A stretch of DNA of 64,000 bases from Ricordea florida (taxonomy: Eukaryota > Cnidaria > Anthozoa > Corallimorpharia > Ricordeidae). Both the position numbers and the translations under genes were made by a program. The stretch is from contig OX453277.1 of NCBI GenBank assembly GCA_949710005.1, forward strand, positions 10,254,178-10,318,177, given 5' to 3'. The notes under the pieces were generated by a model. It worked only from the letters and a program-made list of their open reading frames with translations. It did no database searches and had not been told where the DNA came from. Shown piece by piece: positions 11,901-22,900 of the stretch (the first letter of the stretch is position 1; each line of letters begins with the position of its first letter).

Positions 11901-13010
11901 ACTAGAGTTGTCGTGCCGTCAGCCATGAAGCTGCAAGTTTTGGATAAGATACACGAAGGGCACCAGGGAATAGTCAAGTGCAGGGAACGCGCAAAGACCT
12001 CTGTTTGGTGGCCTGATCTCAGCCGTGAAGTTCAAGACATGGTTGAAAATTGCAAAGTTTGTGCCAAGCACCGACAGCAGCGAGCTGAGCCACTCATGCC
12101 AACGCCCTTTCCTGAACGTCCATGGCAGATGATCGGCACAGACCTATTTGAGCTTGATAACCTGAACTATCTGATAGTAGTGGACTATTTCTCACGCTAT
12201 ATCGAGGTGGCTACCATGCAAAAGACCACCAAATCGCTTGAAGTTATCAGAGCCCTCAAAGCAATTTTTGCAAGGCATGGAATCCCTGAAGAAGTAAGAA
12301 GTGACAATGGCCCACAGTATGCATCAGCCGAATTCACCCATTTCGCAAAAGAATGGGGTTTCAAGCATACAACAAGTAGCCCCCGTTTCCCACAGTCTAA
12401 TGGTGAAGCAGAGCGCGCAGTAGAAACCACCAAATCACTGCTGAAGAAAGAAAAAGATCCATCCAAAGGACTGTTGGCGTACAGGTCTACCCCTCTGGCT
12501 TGTGGATATTCACCATCTGAACTACTCATGGGAAGGAAATTGAGAAACACCATCCCAACATTCCACACTGTTCTCAATCCAAGTTGGCCAGATATGGACA
12601 AGCTACGCGAAAGGGAAGCAGGAAGCAAGGAAACTCAAAGGCTAAACTTCAATCAACGGCACAATGCCATTTCCCTCAGATCAGTCCAACCTGGTACTCC
12701 TGTGCACGTCAAAGATATGGGAACCACCGGTACAATAGCTGGAGCAGCAGAAACACCTAGATCCTACTTGGTCAAGACAGAGAATAGCACAGTGAGACGA
12801 AACCGTTCTCATGTCAACCCAATCCCTACCAACAAACCAAGGTCGCCCAGTGTCTTGGACAAGCCAGTTTCACCTAGTGTTGAGAAGAAACAAGGCCAAG
12901 ACAAGGCATTGACTCCCTTGAAGCAACTCCCATCACCTTGTCTTTCATCTAGACCAAAGAGACTCATTAGACCCTCTCTCAAGTTACAAGAGAGCCTTGG
13001 ACTTTGTTGA
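8955..13010 (+). CDS. Gag-Pol polyprotein of the Ty3/gypsy element
   Basis: One uninterrupted frame of 1351 codons supplies the structural protein and enzymes for retrotransposition. The first in-frame ATG is at 8955; the open frame reaches back to 8889, but only through a GTG. Order (residues from 8955): Gag; a CCHC zinc knuckle CNKCSKIGHWAQAC near 280; aspartic protease DSGAD near 350; reverse transcriptase with a NIDDVLV active-site box near 627, both Asp present; RNase H with SADASSFG near 773; integrase with an HHCC zinc-binding region near 1000-1040 and a D,D,E core (GTDLF, SDNGPQ, GEAERA). There is no gag/pol frameshift and no env-like frame. The family resembles the K02A2.6-like elements common in invertebrates. 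All recognisable catalytic residues are present, so it is probably functional. Confidence 0.93.
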   Translation: MSDNEAEQENPPGALAGAEEQPVIAHPQVVLPNIRPVANFQVTPPEKFSFKPEDWPKWIQRFERFRKATGLDKQTGENQVNTLIYTMGEQADDVFISFEFTAEQEKNYEEVKEKFENYFIVKRGIIFERAKFNSRSQRTGESVDTFITDLYGLARYCNFGALKEELIRDRIVVGLQNRELSEKLQLDPNLTLEKATNLARQRETVKQQQNILDGGFKSTPAHVDGIAKGKSRRNRGNFKEKSQDKSKEKPSDSSKEKNPYQKCQRCLGKLHPKKTCPARFSKCNKCSKIGHWAQACKSSKPGTVFEVAEEEESFFLGEIVDVSEVQSNPTKSPWIATVLVDKKPVNFKLDSGADVTVVPYNTFINIDLKMQLKPTHKVLLGPCNYRMNCKGEFTVTLAYNQTSTKETVYVVENLARPLLGRSAAVKLNLISGLCELTTDDYKSKVMRDYPQLFKGLGTMEDEYTIKLKDDAKPFALTVPRKVPMPRYEETKHEIERMLKSGVISPVDHPTDWCAPMVVTPKPNGKVRVCVDLTKLNEYVQRENHPLPSVDFTLGKLAGAKYFTKLDANSGFWQIKLAESSRPLTTFITPWGRYCFNVLPYGISSGSEKFQKCMSRILKGLEGVECNIDDVLVHAPTIQLHDYRLQKVLERLSEAGVTLNIDKCTFRVPKIKFLGNVVSANGIEVDTDKVAAIVNLPAPKNVHEVRVFLGMVNHLSKFAEHLADKTKPIRDLMKKDSHWVWGTPQQQAFEEIKSILTAAPVLALYDPNKDTKVSADASSFGLGGVLLQKQEDQTWRPVMFISRALTPVECRYAQIEKEALALTWACERFSDYIVGKSILAETDHKPLVPLLTTRTLDEVPPRVQRLRMRLMRFYFKAVNHVPGKEMYIADALSRMQSENANRMATVPEEEMNIYVDSVLDSLPVSDVKLMEIKEAQDEDPVCRQIKSYCLEGWPDKFRLNDALKPYWSARGELTVVHGILLKSTRVVVPSAMKLQVLDKIHEGHQGIVKCRERAKTSVWWPDLSREVQDMVENCKVCAKHRQQRAEPLMPTPFPERPWQMIGTDLFELDNLNYLIVVDYFSRYIEVATMQKTTKSLEVIRALKAIFARHGIPEEVRSDNGPQYASAEFTHFAKEWGFKHTTSSPRFPQSNGEAERAVETTKSLLKKEKDPSKGLLAYRSTPLACGYSPSELLMGRKLRNTIPTFHTVLNPSWPDMDKLREREAGSKETQRLNFNQRHNAISLRSVQPGTPVHVKDMGTTGTIAGAAETPRSYLVKTENSTVRRNRSHVNPIPTNKPRSPSVLDKPVSPSVEKKQGQDKALTPLKQLPSPCLSSRPKRLIRPSLKLQESLGLC

Positions 13011-13140
13011 ACATTCAGCTTTAGTTTAAAGACACTTTGAAACTTGTGCTTGAACTTTGTTTTTATTTAATTTCGCGGACAGTTATCACATATGGTAGAT
13101 TTTAGTTCCATACCCGAGTTGCATCTTACTTTACAATCTC

Positions 13141-13154
13141 TAAAAAAGGGGAGA
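13141..13154 (+). promoter_or_regulatory. Polypurine tract
   Basis: TAAAAAAGGGGAGA lies directly before the 3' LTR, the position and composition expected for plus-strand priming. Confidence 0.8.
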
Positions 13155-13302
13155 TGTTGTGTTATTGAACTTTGACGTTTCGTGTGTCACGCGCGTGTGT
13201 TATTTAGTATTTAGGCATGCGCACTACAGGAATAAGGAGAGGAATTAAACATGGCAGTTTTGATGAACACATGCACGCTGTTGTCTCTTGAATGACTCGA
13301 CA
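13155..13302 (+). repeat. 3' LTR
   Basis: 148 bp, identical to 8704-8851 by reading, followed directly by the AATA target duplication and then the resumed TPR coding frame. Confidence 0.93.
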
Positions 13303-15521
13303 AATAAGGCAATACAGTACCATCAAGCACCCTTAGCCATTGCGAAAAAGATGAAAGACAGAGATGGAGAGGGATGTGCTTACGCTGATTTAGGAATTGC
13401 CTATTCCGGACTTAGTGATTTTAAAAGAGCCATTGAGTGTCACGAGGACGCCCTTAGCATTGCTCTTGAAACACGAAGCCTTTCAAGGCAAATGGGGGTA
13501 TACGGCAACCTAGGTAGTTGTTATCTTGAGCTCGGTGATTTCAAGAAAGCAATAAAGTATTTGAATTTATTCAAAAATAGTGCTGCAAAAGTTGGTAATA
13601 AAGCTGCAGAAGGAAGCGCGTACTGCAGCCTTGGCTTTGCTCATCAAAGTGACGGCGATCTTAGGTCTGCTGGCAGATACCTCGACAACGGATTAGATAT
13701 CGCTGTACAAATAGGTGACAAGGCCTTGGAAGAAAAAGTGTACACCAACTTAGGCAATTCAAGTGCGATTTTAGGAGATTTTCAGCGAGCCAAAGAACAC
13801 CACGAACGAAGTTTATCTATCGCCAAGGACTTGGGAGACAGGGCAGGAGAAGCGCTTGCATATGGCAATCTAGGTGTCATTTACAGAAGCCTTAAAGATT
13901 ACAAGAAAGCATTGGCGTTTTTTAAAGAGGACCTGAAGATAGCCCTGGAAATTGGAAATATCGCTGGGGCAGCCAAATCGTACAACAACCAAGGCGCTAA
14001 CTACCAAGATATGGGACTTACAAATGATGCATTGCATTGTTATGAGGCCAGTGTCATGACGTATAACAAGGTAAGAAGCCAACTTCAAGACAAAGATGAA
14101 TGGAAAATCACCATTCAAAATAAACATCAGAAAGCCACTAAGGCATGGTGGAATCTTCTTAAGGCACAGGGAAAGACTGTTGAAGCGCTTAATGTCTTGG
14201 AGCGGGGACGTGCACAAGCGCTAGAAGATCTTATGAACTCAAAATATCGTCTAAGAGAGAGTCCGTCAAAAGAACAGATGATTGACAAAACTGACATTAT
14301 CCATGTTTCTTCAAATGCTTTCTATACAGCTGTTGACGACAGTGAGATTAACATGTGGTATATTCAGGAAGGAAAACCGGTCCTTTTTACAGTGAAGGAA
14401 CTTGATGATACTACCTTGCAGCAAGCTGGCACGGCCAACCTAATATCCTATGTAAACCTTATGCTTGGGATTATTTGTCCCCTAAAGGACCGCAGATGCG
14501 AGGACCGTTCCTTGGAGGGCCTGAGGGATCACACGCCTGGTGCTGAGTTTCGAGATGAAGTAGCTTCCTTGCCAGAGAAATATTCTACTGATGATGGCGC
14601 AAAGTCAGAAACACCTCATGAACACTTTCTGAAGACCCTTTACAACGTCACACTGGGTTCAGTGGCTGAGATGAACTGTGGCAACGAGTTGATAATCGTT
14701 CCTGATGGTCCACTGTTCAAAGTTCCATTTGCAGCCTTGATTGACTCCAATTCCCGATATTTGTGTGAATCCTTTAGAATACGTTTGTTTCCCTCTTTGA
14801 CTACTTTAAAGTTGATTTTAGACGCCCCCGATGATTACCATTTGAGAAAGGGAGCTCTCATCGTGGGAGATCCATGCCTTGAAGAGATAGTCGTGAAGAG
14901 AGGACGAACAATGGTAAGGGCTTTATTAGATCAACTTCCGAGCGCCAAAGAGGAAGCGGAAATGATTGGACGCATTCTTAACACTACGCCGCTCATTGGA
15001 CAGGAAGCTTCAAAAAATGAGGTATTGAAGAGACTCGGCACTGTGGCGTTAGTGCACATTGCAGCCCATGGCAACAGCGAAGCTGGTGAGATTGCTTAAC
15101 TCCAAATCCCTCTCGTGTCTCCGAGATTCCTGAGAGAGAAGACTACATGCTGACCATGAAAGACGTGTTAGATGTCGGTCTGCGAGCGCAGTTGGTTGTT
15201 CTCAGCTGCTGTTACAGTGGGCGTGGAGAGATCAACACTGAAGGAGTTGTTGGCATTGCTAGAGCGTTTTTAGGGGCTGGTGCGCGATCCGTTCTGGTTT
15301 CGTTGTGGGCTATCAACGACGAAGCAACCAAGGAGTTTATGGCTTGTTTCTACCAAAAGCTAATGAATGGGGAGAGTGCTAGCAAGGCTCTAAATCAAGC
15401 GATGAATGACATGAGAGAATCGCCAAAGTTCGGCGCTGTAAAATACTGGGCCCCTTTTGTTCTTATTGGCGATGACGTCAGGTTGGAATGTGTGAAAGAT
15501 AGAGAAAGCATCTACAATTAA

Positions 15522-15941
15522 TGGTATGCTCTGCTACAACTGACCTCATCAGTTATCGAAACCGTTACGGATTGATTGATTTATCTCTCAATCGATCCCA
15601 ATGTAACTAGTCAGAGACTATGCTATTATCTATGTGTAGACGTCGACAAATCTTGTGAAACCGTTGACAGTGTTAAAATGGTGATTACAGTAGTGAAAAT
15701 ATCCGTCATGTGATGGTGCATAAAGGGCCCTACACAGCCATATACCGTCCTTAGGTATACGGATATTTGTTCAAGGACTTTTTCCTTTACAAGACGACGA
15801 CAGTTAATTTCCTTGGGAAACGTCCAGCAGAATCCTCCAGTGGGTATCACTATTTCAACAGTCTAGTTGTGACAACAATCAGAGACGATGCCCCTGTAAT
15901 AAATGATGCACTGTCTGAGGAAGAAAGTGATGGAATGCGGA
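15522..15941. other. Non-coding, downstream of TPR-CHAT copy 1
   Basis: Presumed 3' flank of the disrupted TPR-CHAT gene. No conserved coding segment, RNA gene or clear repeat was seen. Confidence 0.4.
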
Positions 15942-16277
15942 GAGGGACATTGCGGTTTGCGGCATTGCGGTATTACACTATTTTTCATGCAGTATTTCGG
16001 TAATTTTAATCTAAAATTGCGGTATTCTCAAAACATGTGGGATTCGGTTTTTAGCGTTTTGGTTGGTATTAACAATTGTCGTTCCGTAATTTTCGACACT
16101 TTTTTATTTCATTTTTAACATACAAAGTAGCAGTTTCGGTATTCTATCGACTATTGACAAGTTATTGGACATATTGTGGTATTGCGTTATTTGGCGATAT
16201 TTTTTTGGCGATGTTGCGGTATTTTTCGAATTTTTTTTGCGGTATTGCGTTGTTCAGAACCCCCCAATGTCCCCCTC
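15942..16277. mobile_element. AT-rich element with short inverted ends
   Basis: The left end GAGGGACATTGCGG (15942 on) and the right end CCAATGTCCCCCTC (ending 16277) are imperfect inverted repeats. The interior repeats TGCGGTATT-like words many times. No transposase is present. It fits a decayed miniature element; the ends are uncertain. Confidence 0.45.
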
Positions 16278-17010
16278 AATGTGAAGAGGCAGAATGCACG
16301 TTGTATGTAGGACTTGGCAGGGCCAATAGAAATCAATAGAAAATAGATGGCCGTTATGTGTCATTGCTCATGTGTCATTGTTCATATGTCATAATATCAA
16401 ATGGTTTAGTGGAGTCTTCTTAAAGGAAAACGTACGAGTTTCTTTCTCCCATTACGGAGAATACGTACGCGTGAATTCATAACGCAATAAGGCTTCCACA
16501 GAGACCCTTTAAAGGGAAACTTAAATTCTCCCAACTTGGTGTTACAGCTTCCCTTAAAGTTCTGATTGGAAGATGAAGCAAAATTCTTACTCGGCACCTA
16601 TTTTGAATTTAGTCAAGGTAACCGTAAAAAGGGAAAAGAAAAGCAGACTATCTAGACGCATGCTACTTGCTCTTGTCGTTACTTTTATCCTCCCTTTAAT
16701 AATGAGACGGCACGCTTGAGCTTTCTGTGTCAGGAAGTCGATGGGTCCCAAATTAATCTTATAACCGGAACTAAATGACCGCCCAACCCAGGAAAAATAC
16801 ATTTCTTTTTTTCTCGTTCTCATTCTCTACAAATTTTGTACACTAAGTGTTGTCGCGGTAATGTCAGAGCCAAGTCTATCGATCACATGACTACCCCTAG
16901 GTGGCAAAACAGATTACAAGTTTACTTAATGGTCGGACTTGAGGGTATGCCACTTATAGTCTATTATGATGGCGCCTACCACGACAAGTTTCTAGCCTTG
17001 GGCTTTCTTA

Positions 17011-17243
17011 AGCCTGGTTTTCACTACGACGCAAGCATAAGCAAATAAAAACAAAGAAAAACGTGTCCTGTGGGGCTTTAGGAGACAAAAGCACGGTGTT
17101 TTTCTTTGTTTGTTTCTTTGTCTTTACTTTGCTTATGCTTGGTCTTATGTCGATGTCTGATGTCATACGCTTGACTTTATTCCTTTGTGTTCTCCTTTGT
17201 TTTCTGCTAATCCTTATGCTTGCGTCATAGTGAAAACCAGGCC
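17011..17243. mobile_element. PIF/Harbinger-like MITE (TTA duplication)
   Basis: Terminal inverted repeats of about 31 bp run 17011-17041 and 17213-17243, beginning AGCCTGGTTTTCACTA and GGCCTGGTTTTCACTA. TTA flanks both sides (17008-17010 and 17244-17246). A 3-bp TWA duplication is the hallmark of PIF/Harbinger transposition. The 233-bp interior has no transposase. Confidence 0.75.
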
Positions 17244-17259
17244 TTATGGGACAAACCAC

Positions 17260-18760
17260 GCTCCAGTAGTGTCATGACATTTCTGATTCTTTAAAGGAAA
17301 AATTTCATTTGGAATTTCGTCTCCGGAACTTCAGCAAAGTGTATTTTACTCTGACTGATGTAAAATTCCTAAGCATTTCATTCTGATTTTGACCCTACTC
17401 GGCCTTTTGCCGCGTCGGATTATTACCTTGAAAACAGTATTAAATAGATATCCTCGCGGTTAGAGAAGCCTTGAAAATATATCTTAGTTTGCCCAAAAGT
17501 CCGCCTGTTTGACTGTAAGTTGTGAATTGATAGAAAAGTAAAGTTAGGAAGTAAAACATTCATATGCACAAAGAATAATCCCAAACCCGCATGATGTTAC
17601 TAACTAGTTAGTCCTTGACTGCCTTTCTATCGTTTATTCATTCTCGGTCATAAAATGTCAGTTACCTACGTAATTTGGCAGGAAGTTCATACTTGCCATT
17701 GTTACAGACCACTGAAGTGTACAGTATCAAGTGTTTACAAACTGAAAAGCCTGTACCGAGAGCTTATTTGCTGCAAGAGTTTGTTACAAGCTTACTGACT
17801 CATCTCCAGAAATCTTGGACATTTGAGCCCGCGTACCGGTGCGCGGCTTTGCTTAAAAAAGTACTCCGCACGTACTGTGATCATGAATTTTGTGCAGTAT
17901 CTGGTGCTGTAGTTCTAGTATAATTACGGGAAATCATATCGTTTGTTTTCGTTTTATATCGTTCTCGAAGAAAACAAAGAACCATTACGAAAATGGTAGT
18001 TTCCACTGACCGCAAGGCTTGAGTGTGGGCTCATGTTTTAGGGCACGCCGATGCTTAAAATCAGTTGAGAAAGACAGAAAGCATGCCCCTATAAAGGCTG
18101 CTGGCCAACGTGATCGATAGATATTTTAAAAATGGAAGAAAAAACCTCTCAAATGATGCCTTTTGAGCGAAATTTGAGGCAATTGTGGCCGAGATATCGC
18201 TTCTTGAACTCGGCATATTTTGCGGATTTTACCGTGGGATTTCAATGGATTCTGCTCGACGGCATTTGTGGATGGTTTTCAATCAGAGCAAATACACATG
18301 AAAGGTAAACTACACAGCTTATAAACGGTAGTGTCAGCTAGGTTAAAGCATGTTTTTATTACGTCTGGTTGCACATTTCTCCCATCATGCTTACTTTTTC
18401 GGAAATCGCATTTTAAAAACTATGCTTCTTCCCGATTTCGTTGAAAATGTCATACAAATCCTTTTAAATTTAATGCACTCCAACTCGGAAAGAAAAATTT
18501 CGCAAATACACATTAATTTCGTTTACTTTGCCATGATTTTCTCAAAAATGTCTCATTATATATCAGCCTATTAGGCCACACTTGCACATTTTTGCTATCT
18601 TTACTCATTTGGAAAATATTCGCTGTTTATTTACGATTTCCATACAAATCCCTATAGAATTTTGCGAACATGATCCAGTCCGAAATACGAAATTTGATTA
18701 CGCAATCGCTCACGTGTCCAAGATTTCTGGAGATAGCTAACGCAATTGCCAGATGCTGTA
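17260..18760. other. Intergenic, no gene recognised
   Basis: Between the two TPR-CHAT genes. Short open frames occur but show no family resemblance and no splice context. No RNA gene or clear repeat was found. Confidence 0.4.
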
Positions 18761-19198
18761 ACAGGGACGGCGGAGCGTATTTTGAAGTGGGGGGGCTGAA
18801 AATGAGCGCCGGAGGCGCGAGTTGGTAGGGGGGTCTGGGGAAAAATTTTGAAATCTAGAGTCTCGGAAATCGTATTTAAAACATTCTCCGCGACATACGT
18901 CTTGAAATAATTAGCCTGGATAAAGCGTAAAATGAAAGGTACTTTTAATGCTTACAGCAATATTTTGGAGGTTATTTCTCAGCCTTCCGGTCTCCAACGC
19001 TTACCTGCGGTTTTTGAACACAAGCTTCCCGTCTGTGGGAAGGAAGCACTCGCTGAGAAAATGTTAAAAATACGTAAAGGGCGAAACGTTTCCGACGAGG
19101 CTTGTGTAAAGTTGTTGCTTAAACAAAATAAAATGTCATCCTCCTCAAAAGTGGGGGGGCTAAAGCCCCCCCAGCCCCCCCGGCTCCGCCGTCCCTGT
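18761..19198. mobile_element. 438-bp TIR element (MITE)
   Basis: The ends ACAGGGACGGCGGAGC (18761-18776) and the exact reverse complement (19183-19198) form 16-bp terminal inverted repeats. GTA occurs directly outside each end (18758-18760 and 19199-19201), a possible 3-bp target duplication. A G-rich stretch inside the left end (near 18788) and a C-rich stretch inside the right end (near 19165) extend the inverted symmetry. The internal 119-codon frame shows no transposase motif. Confidence 0.65.
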
Positions 19199-19915
19199 GT
19201 AAAGGTGAGAGTAAACATTAAGGCTGCCAAGTGTCTCGATTCGGTTACAATTTTCCTCAGTCGTGCAGAAAACAAGTACAGCATATTATAACAGTGTCCT
19301 CTGTAACTTAAGAGTGAAAAGATAGAAACATGCATACAGCTTCTACAAAGTTAGTTTCAAGGATTCCTAGTAGCAAATTTTTTCAAGTTGGCGACTTCAT
19401 CTTTGCAGGGTCGTCATTTTCACATTTTGCTTAAAAAATTGAAACCACCTAGCCAACAGTGTTTGAACGCAACACCAGTGCTAATTCTAACGCGTTTCAG
19501 ATGCGTCATGTTCAAATTTATTGCTGAAAGCGGAAAAAATGAAACTTTGAAGGAAAAACGTTGGTCGGGTAGACTTTCCGCTCGTTCAACTACCTCTAAT
19601 TAACGGAATAATAAATTCATTACCTTCAAAAATGGAACAGGAGTCTACTTGAGGACAGGAAATTACAGTTATGAGGGATTACAGCTAAAAGAAAACAAGT
19701 TCAGAGAAAATAACTGGGGAGAATGAAAGTTGTGTCGTACATCCTTTATCCCTCGAAGTTGCAAACAATAGGAATACCATGAATTGAAATAGCTTAAGCG
19801 GGCAACAAGTTGCTCTATAGAAATATTTTAAAAGTATTTCGCATCTCTTATGTCCCTCTTATTTAGAGAACTTATCATTATTGCACGGCTGTCAATCATA
19901 TTATCCTTAGAATCT

Positions 19916-22900
19916 ATGGCGATGAGTGCAGAGAAAGACACTTTTCGTGCGGAAGACAACAGTTGTGGAGGTAAAAATATTTTACAAAATGGGTAAATCA
20001 AACGAGTTGATTAAGTAAGTTATACCACCGTAAGGTAAAAAGGAGGTGCTGACGTTTCGAGCGTTAGCCCTTCGTCGGCCCTTCGTCGTTAGCCCTTCGT
20101 TAGCCCTTCGTCGGAGCGAAATATTTTTCGGAGCGAAAAATATTTTAGCCGGAGTACTCCCCGCAATTTACGGTCAGTGTTATGAGTTAATGCGGTATAT
20201 ATGTGGCCCGAGATTTCTGCTTTATTTTTACTTCTCTAAATAAATTGTTTACGGAAGTTCTTAAACATCCTAGCAATGGCTTCAAAGATGTGGCTACATG
20301 CAGTTAAGTCTCAGGTTATATTTCCATACTAATGCCCAGCGTAACAAGTTTTTAAGTGTATTTTAATACTGAAACGAGCAGGAGTGCTTTATCAGATATA
20401 AAACACGAGACGTAGCCGACTGTTTTGTACTGATAAAGCACAAATGCGAGTTTATTGACCGTTTTATAAAACTTTTTATGTAGACCTATTCATTATTACA
20501 CTAAACTTTGGATTTTGATGTGTTTGACCAAGAAAATTGAACGCAAATGTTAACCGTGTCTATATCAGATATTTGATTGTCTTAATATCTGATAATATTT
20601 TCCTTATGAATTATTAATGCTTCTGAAGTTTTTCTTCAATGTTGGCAACGAGGGCAGCATCGTCGGCAAAGAGAAAATCACGCAGCATTACTTTGCGAAC
20701 TTTTCTTTTTGCTCTGAGACGAGTAGATTTTTGGCGGGAAATTGCGTTGACGACTGAAAAAGAAATTTTCAGTTCATTGTCTTTTTGAGACACAATATTA
20801 TTACTCTACACTGTTAAAGTTTTACTAAAGGATAAACGAAACAATTTCTATTGCTATGTCAACAAACAATAGCAGAGAAAATTCAATTTGAGTGGCATCC
20901 ATAACTCAATTTAATTATAACATAACAAAAAAGAAAAACATTTACATTTTTTTTGCTTCCATGCAGGCTATATACTGGAACCTCGATATCAAGCTAAATT
21001 AAGTAAAAAATGCTAACGGAACTGTCTAAATGTGTTTTTATATAGATAGTTATATCTAAGCCTTTTGCATACGTTTTACCATACCTTGGAGTAAACATTT
21101 ATTTTACCGAGGTGTTCGTTTTAACACGAAAATGACAAGAGTTGTGTCCTGCATTTCCCAGTAGCGTGTAGAAATCTTTTAAATACATTTACGCAAATAG
21201 AATGGTTAATTTCATTATGAATAGAATACAGTACATTGATAATTTATGTTTTTTGTAGAATATACTCCATGACTTTGTAGGTAGAAAGACCGTACTAATG
21301 GCAGACGAAAGTTTAGAAAAAAATTATAGCGAGTTAACCGACCTCTACACTAAACTATAGTTGAAAACGTTTGTGAATTCCTTCGCAATATTTTAGAATG
21401 CTTTTACAGTTTAAAGTGAAATGAAAGTACTAAACGGGAGCCCCGCTTTTAGGCTTGGCTAAATCTATATATTAGTTATTACCTACTTCAGTACATTGTG
21501 GTTACACTGAGCCATTTTCTACTGTGATTCCTTGGTTTGTTTTCGTTTTTGGTTTTAGAAAAAAAGCAGCTATGACCGCCCCTTTTGGCAGATTTTTGAT
21601 TGGCTGCAAGCTTGTTTGTTTGTTTAATTCATTAATTAATGGATGGATGCATTGATGGACGCATTGTTTAGTTAATCAATTGCTGGGTAGATTTATCATG
21701 CATAGATGGACGGATTAACGAATCAGTTAAATGGATTAAATTGATTGAATGATGAAGACGTTGCTAACTGACTGACTGATTGGGCGGTGGTTTTGTTCAA
21801 ATTATTGGTTGATCAATTAACTGTTCCTTTTTCTAGGCGAAACCCCTAACGGTGCAAAAGGCCCTGATCGACCAACGAAGCCACGTATCCTGGAGGCCAT
21901 ACTAAAAGGTGGATATTTGAAGTCGCAAAGAGAGAGCTTTTTTCGCAGAATGTAGTGTTATACGACCATGTATATACACGAGTTAGGTTTTGCGTTTTCT
22001 AGTTTTATAGGCGAGAAAAGACAAGAGCAGAAGGAAAACGCCCAACCACATTGCGTGACTTTCTGCTGTATTCATATTCTACCATGGGACATTTACAAAG
22101 AACAAAACACAAGCGCACAACCCTGCTCTATACGTTGGCCATGTTTAGAGTGAGGTGACTGACACACAGTGGTATACTCTCTCATATTTGCCCTCCTTTA
22201 TTGCGCACAGTTTCCGGTCTTCGAAAGAAGCGTCTGCTCCCCGCAGGCTATCCCCGCAGTATTTGCATTGATTGAAGCTATGTTGTGTGACAAGCTTTCT
22301 TAAATCACAATTTAGTTAGTTTTGCAAGGTTCGCCACCAATTTGATTAATTTCATTTGTGATACCAAAAGGAATTTAGGTCAAGCAGTAAGGAATAGCAC
22401 TGTTTACTGTGTTCCTGTTTCCTCTCTTTTGTTTTGTCTTCTAATAATTGAACTGCGCAAAAAATATCGCAAGCTCATCGGCTGAAAAAGTTCCTTTTGT
22501 AAGGTCTTTTGTTACATCCTTCAGTTAGTACGCGAGCTGTGATTGGTCAATTCAGCGAGCTGTACTTCACTGTACGGCTCGCTAAATTCAAAAGTTTGTT
22601 TTGGTTGCCAAAATGTCTCCAGAGCACTATCAACATGCACGAAACCGAAGGTCGAATGTTTGTAAGCAATGACTTTAAGAGATTTACAGCAAAATTCGTC
22701 GAGTATCTTGTAAATTTAGCTCGAACTGTTTCGTGCAGCTCGTCGATATAACTTCCCAAGAGACTTTCTTTTCTCTATTTATTCCTTGGTGGCTCTTCTT
22801 CAGAATGCACTTCGTCGAAATCAAATCTAATTTCAAATTGAAGTAGCGTGTCGTCTGAAATATTTGAATCATTTGAAACAACAACTAAAATTATGCCGTC

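Larger units (their letters stand above)
8704..13302 (+). mobile_element. Ty3/gypsy-type LTR retrotransposon, complete
   Basis: A complete 4599-bp element: 148-bp LTRs (8704-8851 and 13155-13302) that read identical base for base, a tRNA-type primer binding site directly after the 5' LTR, a single gag-pol frame, and a purine tract directly before the 3' LTR. LTRs start TG and end CA. The 4-bp direct repeat AATA flanks the element (8700-8703 and 13303-13306). Domain order protease, reverse transcriptase, RNase H, integrase places it in Ty3/gypsy (Metaviridae). It sits inside the long coding exon of TPR-CHAT copy 1, in the same orientation. Identical LTRs and an intact frame indicate a recent insertion that may still be mobile. 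Confidence 0.95.
3361..15521 (+). pseudogene. TPR-CHAT protein, copy 1 (disrupted by LTR element and frameshift)
   Basis: Visible exons are 3361-3436, 4529-4579, 5772-5839, 6346-6471, then a long exon 7566-8703 interrupted by an LTR retrotransposon and resuming at 13303. Phases chain correctly (1, 1, 0, 0). The long exon encodes about nine TPR-like 40-residue units before the insertion and six after it, each with a pattern like GEGxAYxNLG followed by an A-[IV]-x-[YH] helix. A CHAT (caspase-like peptidase) domain follows, with HIAAHG (His codon 15067-15069) and LSCCYSG (Cys codon 15210-15212). Removing the element and one AATA target copy leaves the TPR frame open. A second lesion, a 1-nt deletion near 15095/15096 relative to the paralogue, creates TAA at 15097-15099. 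The frame that carries the Cys then runs to 15521. Exon 2 uses an acceptor further in than the paralogue does, because the matching position carries TAA. As assembled, no full-length product is possible. The apparent starts at 7485 and 13288 are not ATG. Confidence 0.85.

Noticed and set aside
13288..15099. A separate TPR-CHAT gene starting at 13288
   Set aside because: The frame opens inside the 3' LTR on a TTG codon. It is the downstream half of the gene split by the retrotransposon.
22547..22759. Minus-strand 70-codon gene in the copy 2 intron
   Set aside because: No family resemblance; equally long frames occur on the other strand, and no start or splice evidence supports it.
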